Below the pieces are notes generated by a model. It was not told where the DNA came from. It ran no database searches and saw only the letters and a list, made by a program, of their open reading frames with translations. DNA of 64,000 nucleotides from NCBI RefSeq assembly GCF_051201015.1, contig NZ_JBPEHI010000007.1; one strand, written 5' to 3'. Numbering within the stretch: position 1 is the first letter of the stretch; the number at the start of each line of letters is the position of its first letter. A program made the position numbers and the translations under genes. This DNA comes from Petrimonas sulfuriphila (GTDB lineage Bacteria; Bacteroidota; Bacteroidia; Bacteroidales; Dysgonomonadaceae). Of this stretch, positions 41,928 through 48,675 are shown one piece after another.

Positions 41928-44153
41928 ATGAATCACAAAAAACTTTGGATTGCACTCTCACTGGTAGTAGGAATTTCATTTGCCGTATTATTGTTTTACG
42001 GCAATCAGATCTACCAGAAAGCGCCACCGGTACCCGAACAGGTGGTGGATGAATCGGGAAACGTTCTTTTTACCGGAAGTAACATAAAAGACGGGCAGAA
42101 CGTTTGGCAAAGCATGGGTGGACAGGAAGTAGGAACGGTTTGGGGGCACGGTGCCTATGTTGCACCGGACTGGACAGCCGACTACCTGCACCGGGAAGCA
42201 CAATATTTGCTGAACAAATGGGCCGGAGGCGATTTTGAGTCTCAGAGCTCCGAACAAAAAGCTCTGCTGGAAAGGCGTCTTCAGATATTTTTACGCAAAA
42301 ACACCTACGACGAAGCTACAAAAACGCTGACCCTTGCCGCAGAAAGGATCGAGGCGTTTGAGCACAACAAGGCTCATTATACATCCTTGTTTATGAATGA
42401 CCCGGCGCTGGATAAATTGCGTTCCGATTACGCCATACCGAAGAATGCCATCAAGGACGAGTCGAGGATGGAGAAAATGGCACAATTTTTCTTTTGGGCA
42501 TCGTGGGCATGCGTAACGGAAAGGCCCGGGGAAAGCATAACCTATACCCACAACTGGCCCAACGATGCTCAGATCGGGAACGTACCGACCGGCGACCTGG
42601 TAATCTGGACAGGCTTCAGCATCATCATGTTGTTAATTGGAATTGGTATTCTTGTTTTCGTACAGGCCCGTACACAACAGGAGGAAGTGTTGAAGCCGGT
42701 GAATGACCCGTTAATGAACCAGGTGATTACCCCGTCGATGCGAGCGACAAAGAAATATTTCTGGATCGTAAACATCCTGATCCTGGCACAGGTAATGCTG
42801 GGGATTCTCACCGCACACTACGGCGTGGAAGGCGATGCGCTTTACGGCATTGATATTGCCAGCTTCCTTCCCTACTCCATCACACGCACATGGCACGTTC
42901 AGATTGCTATTTTCTGGATTGCAAGCGCCTGGTTAGCCACCGGACTCTATATTGCTCCGTCGTTAAGCGGCAGGGATCCTAAATTTCAAAAGCTCGGCGT
43001 GAACGTGCTTTTCGTGGCGTTGCTCATTGTTGTTGCCGGTTCACTTATCGGACAATGGTTTGGCGTGATGCAAAAACTGGGACTGGTCGAGAACTTCTGG
43101 TTCGGACACCAGGGTTATGAATATGTCGACCTGGGGAGATTCTGGCAGTTACTGCTGGTCATAGGATTATTCCTGTGGCTTACACTGATGATCCGGCCCA
43201 TTGTCCCTATCATCAAAAAAGGAACCAGTGAAAGGGGATTGCTCATACTCTTCCTGATCTCCTGCTTTGCTATCGCATTTTTCTACGCTGCAGGCCTGAT
43301 GTGGGGGCGCACCACCAACTTGGCCATTGCTGAATACTGGCGCTGGTGGGTTGTGCATTTGTGGGTTGAAGGCTTCTTCGAAGTATTTGCAACGGTAGTT
43401 GCCGCGTTCTTGTTTACCCGGATGGGGTTACTGAGGATAAAATCGGCAACCAACAACGTGCTGTTCGCCACCATTATCTTCCTTTCGGGCGGTATCCTGG
43501 GAACATTCCACCACCTTTACTTCACGGGAACACCCACAGGTGTCATGGCACTGGGAGCGACATTTAGCGCCTTGGAGGTTGTTCCGCTGGTGTTGATCGG
43601 GTTTGAGGCATTCCACAATTACCGGATGAGTAAATCAACCGAATGGCTGGCAGATTACAAGTGGCCCATCTATTTCCTGTTATCGGTAGCCTTTTGGAAC
43701 TTCCTGGGGGCTGGTATTTTTGGATTTATCATCAACCCGCCCATCGCATTGTATTATATGCAGGGACTAAACACCACTCCCGTACACGGACACGCAGCAC
43801 TTTTCGGTGTGTACGGCATGTTGGGAATAGGGTTGATGCTGTTTGTGCTCCGCAGCATGTACCGCAAACAAAAATGGAACGTCAAACTCATTAAATTCAC
43901 GTTCTGGACACTGAACGCCGGCTTGCTTTTAATGGTGGTCGTCAGCTTACTGCCCGTTGGATTAATGCAAACGTTTGCCAGTGTAAACCACGGAATGTGG
44001 TATGCACGTTCGGCTGAATTTATGCAACAACCGGTGGTAAATGTATTCAAATGGTCGAGGATCATCGGAGACACCGTGTTCGGCATAGGAACCCTTACGC
44101 TCTTCCTGTTTGTTTATCAATTAACCCTGAAAAAAAATAAATCAACAAATTAG
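41928..44153 (+). CDS. norB: Quinol-dependent nitric oxide reductase, single subunit
   Basis: 741 residues. The N-terminus has one membrane helix and a periplasmic domain (about 30-215, GGQEVGTVWGHGAYVAPDWTADYLHREA) that replaces the cytochrome subunit of cNOR, so this is the qNOR (NorZ) type. The heme-copper-like core follows, with the metal-binding His/Glu region HLWVEGFFEVFATVVAAFL (about 474-492), HHLYFTGTP near 528 and GHAALFGVYGMLGIG near 620. It reduces two NO to N2O with electrons from quinol in the inner membrane. It is the middle gene of the Rrf2-norB-ric cluster. Confidence 0.96.
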   Translation: MNHKKLWIALSLVVGISFAVLLFYGNQIYQKAPPVPEQVVDESGNVLFTGSNIKDGQNVWQSMGGQEVGTVWGHGAYVAPDWTADYLHREAQYLLNKWAGGDFESQSSEQKALLERRLQIFLRKNTYDEATKTLTLAAERIEAFEHNKAHYTSLFMNDPALDKLRSDYAIPKNAIKDESRMEKMAQFFFWASWACVTERPGESITYTHNWPNDAQIGNVPTGDLVIWTGFSIIMLLIGIGILVFVQARTQQEEVLKPVNDPLMNQVITPSMRATKKYFWIVNILILAQVMLGILTAHYGVEGDALYGIDIASFLPYSITRTWHVQIAIFWIASAWLATGLYIAPSLSGRDPKFQKLGVNVLFVALLIVVAGSLIGQWFGVMQKLGLVENFWFGHQGYEYVDLGRFWQLLLVIGLFLWLTLMIRPIVPIIKKGTSERGLLILFLISCFAIAFFYAAGLMWGRTTNLAIAEYWRWWVVHLWVEGFFEVFATVVAAFLFTRMGLLRIKSATNNVLFATIIFLSGGILGTFHHLYFTGTPTGVMALGATFSALEVVPLVLIGFEAFHNYRMSKSTEWLADYKWPIYFLLSVAFWNFLGAGIFGFIINPPIALYYMQGLNTTPVHGHAALFGVYGMLGIGLMLFVLRSMYRKQKWNVKLIKFTFWTLNAGLLLMVVVSLLPVGLMQTFASVNHGMWYARSAEFMQQPVVNVFKWSRIIGDTVFGIGTLTLFLFVYQLTLKKNKSTN

Positions 44154-44166
44154 TCCATTCATTCAC

Positions 44167-44203
44167 GGATTGCACGTCCGGTTGTTTAACGGATGTGCAA
44201 TCC
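44167..44203 (+). terminator. Strong hairpin between norB and ric
   Basis: GGATTGCAC pairs with GTGCAATCC and the stem continues with GTCCG/CGGAT (one G-U), making 14 pairs around a 9-nt loop. TTTATAT follows, a poor T-run, so it may be a partial terminator or an mRNA-stabilising element that sets the norB to ric ratio. Confidence 0.6.
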
Positions 44204-44223
44204 TTTATATAAAATAAAAAAAC

Positions 44224-44958
44224 ATGCTCATCAATTCAGAAAGTATTATTGGAAAAATTGTAGCTGAAAACTACAAAACGGCAGCTGTCTTCAAATCATA
44301 CAACATCGATTTCTGTTGCAACGGAAACCGTAGCATTGCGGCTGCCAGTAAAGAAAAGAACATCGACGAAAAAGTAATTCTGCAAGAGTTATCAGAAGTA
44401 CTGAACAAGAAAGAAGATTCGGACATTGATTTTAAATCGTGGTCGATTGACCTGCTCGCCGATTATATCGAGAAGAAACATCACAGGTATGTGTTTGCAA
44501 AAATTCCTGAAATAACGGCCTACCTGGCAAAGATTACGGATGTTCACGGTAATATACATCCCGAACTACATAAAATAAACGAGTTGTTTTCTCAATCTGC
44601 AGAAGCGTTATCGGCACACATGAAAAAAGAAGAAAACATCTTGTTCCCTTTAATCCGGGAAATGGTGGATAAAAGAACAACGGGCGAAAAATTTAAAAGG
44701 CCTCCTTTCGGAAGCATTGAAAACCCAATTAAAACGATGCATGCAGAGCACGACAATGAAGGCGTTCGTTTCAGAAGAATCAGTGAACTGAGCAGGAACT
44801 ACGAAACACCTCAAGACGGCTGCAATACCTACAGGGTAACCCTGAATTTGCTCAAAGAATTCGAAGATGACCTCCACAGGCACATCCACCTGGAAAACAA
44901 TATTCTGTTCCCTGCTGCGATAGAGTTTGAACGCGTTATTTTCTCCACTCACACGTAA
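44224..44958 (+). CDS. ric: Iron-sulfur cluster repair di-iron protein RIC (ScdA/YtfE)
   Basis: 244 residues. The N-terminal ScdA domain has FKSYNIDFCCNGNRSI with the paired Cys31-Cys32; the C-terminal hemerythrin-like domain carries the His/Glu set in KKHHRYVF, HGNIHPEL, HMKKEENILFPLI, MHAEHDNEG and DLHRHIHLENNILFP. RIC proteins restore Fe-S clusters damaged by NO and peroxide, and can supply iron. It lies 70 bp after the NO reductase gene and completes the NO-defence group. Confidence 0.95.
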   Translation: MLINSESIIGKIVAENYKTAAVFKSYNIDFCCNGNRSIAAASKEKNIDEKVILQELSEVLNKKEDSDIDFKSWSIDLLADYIEKKHHRYVFAKIPEITAYLAKITDVHGNIHPELHKINELFSQSAEALSAHMKKEENILFPLIREMVDKRTTGEKFKRPPFGSIENPIKTMHAEHDNEGVRFRRISELSRNYETPQDGCNTYRVTLNLLKEFEDDLHRHIHLENNILFPAAIEFERVIFSTHT

Positions 44959-45001
44959 AATTCGATTACTGTTTTTATCTTTGTATCAAAGAACCCGTAA
45001 A

Positions 45002-45688
45002 ATGAGATCAGGAAACAAAGATGACGGCTCAAAAGCAGTAATTGTTGCAAACGGAAGGTATCCCCATCACCCTGTGCCGCTATCGGTAATAAAGAACGCA
45101 CCCTACATCGTTTGCTGCGATGGGGCGGCTAACCATTTTATCGAAGCCGGCGGATATCCCGATGCTATTGTGGGCGACTGCGACTCCATCTCCGAGGAGA
45201 ACAGGGTCCGCTTCGCGGATAAATTATTTCCCGACAAAGAACAGGAGACCAACGACCTGACCAAATCGGTTCTGTTTTGTGTGGAGAACGGAAGGAGAAA
45301 CATCATTATTGTGGGCGGAACCGGGATACGTGAGGACCACAGCATCGGAAACATCTCGCTTCTTACAGATTATGAGGCGATGGCAAACGTGAAGATGGTT
45401 ACCAACTACGGTATTTTTACACCCATCAGTTCAAAAACCACTTTCAATAGTTTTGCGGGTGAAAAAGTCTCCCTGTTTTCCATCGGGCAAAAACCTATTA
45501 CCACCGACGGGTTGAAATATCCCATAGAAAACAGGATTCTCACCAACTGGTGGCAAGGCACGCTGAATGAATCACTGGGCGATAGGTTTACGGTGGATAC
45601 TTGTGGGAGAGTGCTTGTTTTTCAGGTGTTTGATAGCGAAAAGGATCAAGACAACTCACGAAGCACATCCAGTGATTTGATCGGTTGA
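45002..45688 (+). CDS. thiN: Thiamine diphosphokinase
   Basis: I start at the ATG at 45002 (MRSGNKDDG), 228 residues; a -7 element TATCTTTG at 44976-44983 lies just before it and excludes the longer frame. Motifs of thiamine pyrophosphokinase are VCCDGAANHF, DAIVGDCDSIS, TNDLTKSVLFC and GTGIREDHSIGNISLL. It makes thiamine diphosphate from thiamine and ATP. The last 43 bp overlap the 3' end of recO on the other strand, so its tail (SEKDQDNSRSTSSDLIG) is not part of the conserved fold. Confidence 0.92.
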   Translation: MRSGNKDDGSKAVIVANGRYPHHPVPLSVIKNAPYIVCCDGAANHFIEAGGYPDAIVGDCDSISEENRVRFADKLFPDKEQETNDLTKSVLFCVENGRRNIIIVGGTGIREDHSIGNISLLTDYEAMANVKMVTNYGIFTPISSKTTFNSFAGEKVSLFSIGQKPITTDGLKYPIENRILTNWWQGTLNESLGDRFTVDTCGRVLVFQVFDSEKDQDNSRSTSSDLIG

Positions 45689-46368
45689 AAATCGTACAAA
45701 TGCAGCCGGTAATAAGTCAACATCCGGTCGATGATCAGGTTCCTGTCGTTCCGCGACAGAATGAACAGATGCATGTTCGAGAAATTTATCCGTGACAATC
45801 GATTAAGAAAAGCGCTTTCCCGCTCACGCAAGTAATAGGCGTGATCCGGAGTCCGGCAGGTAAACTCCCCGTTCAGCATGTCGAAGCAACATCCCCGGGT
45901 ATAATTTTCAAGATTGGGATAAACCCCCAGAAACCGGGTAAGGCCAAAGACAAAAGTCAGATGAAAATTGGCCAATCCTGTTTTTGTCTCTTCCAGCACC
46001 TCGACAGCCTGTTTCAAGTAATCGAAAAGCAATTCGTTGTTGTCGGTTTCCCGCAGCACTTTCGATAAAAATTCCGAGAGAAAAAAAGTCAGTGAAACTT
46101 TGGTTAAATTTACACCAATATCGTAGAGTAACGTCTGACGGTCGGCTTCTTTCAAGCGCTGGATTTCACGAAGTGGAAGATGTTCCACTTCCAGATTCAA
46201 TATGGAAAGCGGGGAAAACAACGCAGGGTTGATTTTTGAACGTCTGCCACGTATTTTGGGAAGCAAGTATGAGACACGTCCAAAATCGCGCGTAAACACA
46301 TGCGTGATGGAGTACTTATCGTTGTATCCGGCATTGCTCAGAACAATGCCCTCTGTCTTGTAGTGCAT
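45646..46368 (-). CDS. recO: DNA repair protein RecO
   Basis: 240 residues, the usual length. The N-terminal OB fold (KTEGIVLSNAGYNDKYSITHVFTRDFGRVSYLLP) and the C-terminal helical domain are seen; the zinc-finger region is reduced to GCCFDMLNGEFTC. RecO loads RecA with RecR on gapped DNA. It lies downstream of rplS, separated by the rplS terminator, and is convergent with thiN. Confidence 0.92.
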   Translation of the reverse strand: MHYKTEGIVLSNAGYNDKYSITHVFTRDFGRVSYLLPKIRGRRSKINPALFSPLSILNLEVEHLPLREIQRLKEADRQTLLYDIGVNLTKVSLTFFLSEFLSKVLRETDNNELLFDYLKQAVEVLEETKTGLANFHLTFVFGLTRFLGVYPNLENYTRGCCFDMLNGEFTCRTPDHAYYLRERESAFLNRLSRINFSNMHLFILSRNDRNLIIDRMLTYYRLHLYDFQPIKSLDVLRELS

Positions 46369-46393
46369 TTGCTGATGGATGATGGATGAAAAA

Positions 46394-46417
46394 ACGCCCC
46401 GATAAAAGTCGGAGCGT
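46394..46417 (-). terminator. Intrinsic terminator of rplS
   Basis: On the minus strand ACGCTCCGA pairs with TCGGGGCGT (9 pairs, one G-U) around a 6-nt loop, followed by TTTTTT. It lies between the rplS stop and the recO start. Confidence 0.85.
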
Positions 46418-46440
46418 CCGGGTGTTTGTTTTCAAATCTT

Positions 46441-46791
46441 TTAAAACGTTTTCTTTTTGATGCGGGCTGCTTTTCCGCGTAACTGACGGAGGTAATACAG
46501 TTTGGTTCTCCTGACCTTACCTTCGCTGTTCACTGTTATGCTGTCGATGAACGGAGAATTTATCGGGAAGATACGTTCAACACCGATATTGTCCGACATC
46601 TTACGAACCGTAAAGCGTTTGTTGTCGCCGTCACCCGATATACGGATCACCACGCCGCGATATTGCTGAATACGCTCCTTATTCCCTTCCACAATACGGT
46701 AAGCAACCGTTATGGTGTCGCCACTCTTAAACTTGGGCAATTCTTTCTTTCCCGAAGCGAAAGACTCTTCTGCAATTTTAATTAAATCCAT
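46441..46791 (-). CDS. rplS: 50S ribosomal protein L19
   Basis: 116 residues, the usual length. The sequence KFKSGDTITVAYRIVEGNKERIQQYRGVVI and the C-terminal GKVRRTKLYYLRQLRGKAARIKKK are diagnostic. It sits at the 30S-50S interface. The gene is monocistronic here, with its own terminator; rpsP, rimM and trmD, which neighbour it in many other bacteria, are absent. Confidence 0.98.
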   Translation of the reverse strand: MDLIKIAEESFASGKKELPKFKSGDTITVAYRIVEGNKERIQQYRGVVIRISGDGDNKRFTVRKMSDNIGVERIFPINSPFIDSITVNSEGKVRRTKLYYLRQLRGKAARIKKKTF

Positions 46792-46970
46792 TGTTTATAA
46801 AAGCTTTATGTTAATATTTAACTCTACAGGACGCAATATAACGACAACACATCGACAGAGATTGCGCAAAGCGGTTGCAAAGGTAGCAATAATTATTTAA
46901 ATCACAATACTGTGATTCCTTTTATTCGTAAAAATAGGTTACACACGTTGTTAAACTGACAAAAATAGTG

Positions 46971-46978
46971 TATTTTTG
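46971..46978 (+). promoter_or_regulatory. Candidate -7 element of the split nucleotidase operon
   Basis: TATTTTTG matches TAnnTTTG 34 bp before the first nucleotidase gene; a -33 match is not clear. Confidence 0.4.
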
Positions 46979-47012
46979 ACAAAATAAACATCAAACAAAC
47001 CCATCATTAAGA

Positions 47013-47768
47013 ATGAATAGACAACTGATCATTCTCGTACTTGCTGCTATCCTGCTGATTTCTTGTAAGTCGTACCAGTACCGGATAAGCAGCATGAACG
47101 GCACCGTCGTTGAAATGAACAGCCGTTTCGATGCGAATCCGAATAAAAAAATGGAAGCCCTGGTACGCAACTACAAAACCGAGCTCGATCGTGAGATGAA
47201 TGAAGTGATCGGCACTTCTGCACAGCTGCTGGATTATGGCCGTCCCGAAAGTTTACTCACCAATTTCACTTCCGATGTGATGAAAATCTACGGCGATGAA
47301 CATATTTCCGGCGGTGCCGACGTAGCTATCATGAACGTTAACGGACATCGTGCCAATATGCCGAAGGGTAAAATAACGGTTGGAAACCTGTATGAGATTT
47401 ACTCTTTCGACAACGCCATAACCTTTCTCGAGCTGAAAGGAACCGATTTGAAGAAGATTTTCGATTCCTACGCCTGGATTGGTGGAGCGGGAATCTCTTC
47501 CAACGTAAGGCTGGCGATCAAGGACCGGAAAGTTCAATCGGTTACTGTAGACGGAAAACCCATTGACGAGAACAAAGTTTACACGGTTTCCACACTCGAC
47601 TATCTTGCCGACGGCAATAACGACATGGATGCCTTGCGCAACGCACTAAAGACCACAAACACGGGTATCACGCTCCGCGATGTGATGATCGACTATGTGA
47701 AGGAACAAACCCGCCAGGGGAATGAGATTACCTCTCTTCTCGATGGAAGGATCACCGTTATTGAATAA
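47013..47768 (+). CDS. 5'-nucleotidase C-terminal domain lipoprotein
   Basis: 251 residues. A signal peptide ends in lipobox LISC (Cys17). The rest is the 5_nucleotid_C fold: GADVAIMNVNGHRANMPKGKITVGNLYEIYSFDNAITFLELKGTDLKKIFDSY, with the substrate-stacking type loop and the closing VYTVSTLDYLADGNNDMDA. In UshA-type enzymes this domain binds the base of the nucleotide and is fused behind the metallophosphatase domain. Here it stands alone and in front of the gene for that domain, 13 bp apart. The two products may act as one enzyme in the periplasm. Confidence 0.93.
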   Translation: MNRQLIILVLAAILLISCKSYQYRISSMNGTVVEMNSRFDANPNKKMEALVRNYKTELDREMNEVIGTSAQLLDYGRPESLLTNFTSDVMKIYGDEHISGGADVAIMNVNGHRANMPKGKITVGNLYEIYSFDNAITFLELKGTDLKKIFDSYAWIGGAGISSNVRLAIKDRKVQSVTVDGKPIDENKVYTVSTLDYLADGNNDMDALRNALKTTNTGITLRDVMIDYVKEQTRQGNEITSLLDGRITVIE

Positions 47769-47781
47769 CCCTCAACACCTT

Positions 47782-48612
47782 ATGAACAAAAAATATTTTT
47801 TCCTTCTCATCCTCACTGTTTTTATGTGCGGAACCGTTGCCTTCGGGCAAAAGAGCATTGTCATTCTTCATACAAACGATACACACAGCCGCATCGAGCC
47901 TATTCCTGAATCTGACCGCATTGCCGGGAACAAGGGAGGAGTTGTCCGCAGGATGAACTACATCGAACAGGTACGAAAAGAAAATAAAAATGTTTTACTC
48001 TTCGATGCCGGGGATTTTTTGCAGGGGACACCCTACTTTAACCTTTTCAAAGGTGAGGTGGAGACAGAAGCCATGAATATGATGCGTTACGATGCCGTTA
48101 CGCTTGGAAATCATGAATTTGACTACGGACTGGAAGCATTGGAAAAAGTTGTACGCCGGGCAAAATTCCCCATCATCAGCAGTAATTACGATTTTTCCGG
48201 CACACCGCTGAACAATTTGATCAAACCGTACCTTATATTTAAAAAAGACGGGGTGAAAATTGGTGTGATCGCTATCAATATTCAGCCCAAGGGACTGATT
48301 GCTTCGGGTAATTACGACGGAATGAAATTCCTTCAACCGGAACGGGTGGCAAACGAACTGGCTTTAAAGCTGAAGACAACCGACCGGTGCGATATGGTTA
48401 TCTGCCTGTCGCACTTGGGTTACACAGCCGATAAGCGATTGGTGGAACAAACTAGAAACATTGATATTGTTATCGGCGGCCACAGCCACACCAATATGAA
48501 AACTCCGGATATGTTGAAAAATATCGACAACAAAGATGTTATGGTTTTTCAAACAGCAGGAAGAGGAATCTATGTCGGAAGAATTGATGTAGAACTCGAG
48601 AAAGTGAAGTAA
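47782..48612 (+). CDS. 5'-nucleotidase metallophosphatase domain protein
   Basis: I start at MNKKYFFLLI (47782), 276 residues with a signal peptide ending near VAFGQ. Metallophosphatase motifs are intact: ILHTNDTHSRIEP (metal-binding D-x-H), LFDAGDFLQGTP, TLGNHEFDYG, and GGHSHTNMKTP. It should hydrolyse nucleoside monophosphates or related phosphoesters with two metal ions. It lacks the C-terminal substrate domain, which is supplied by the gene just upstream. Confidence 0.93.
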   Translation: MNKKYFFLLILTVFMCGTVAFGQKSIVILHTNDTHSRIEPIPESDRIAGNKGGVVRRMNYIEQVRKENKNVLLFDAGDFLQGTPYFNLFKGEVETEAMNMMRYDAVTLGNHEFDYGLEALEKVVRRAKFPIISSNYDFSGTPLNNLIKPYLIFKKDGVKIGVIAINIQPKGLIASGNYDGMKFLQPERVANELALKLKTTDRCDMVICLSHLGYTADKRLVEQTRNIDIVIGGHSHTNMKTPDMLKNIDNKDVMVFQTAGRGIYVGRIDVELEKVK

Positions 48613-48675
48613 TAAGTTGAGGACAGATTGCCGCTCCGAACCTTAATGTCTGAAGTTGATACAAATAAACCGATC

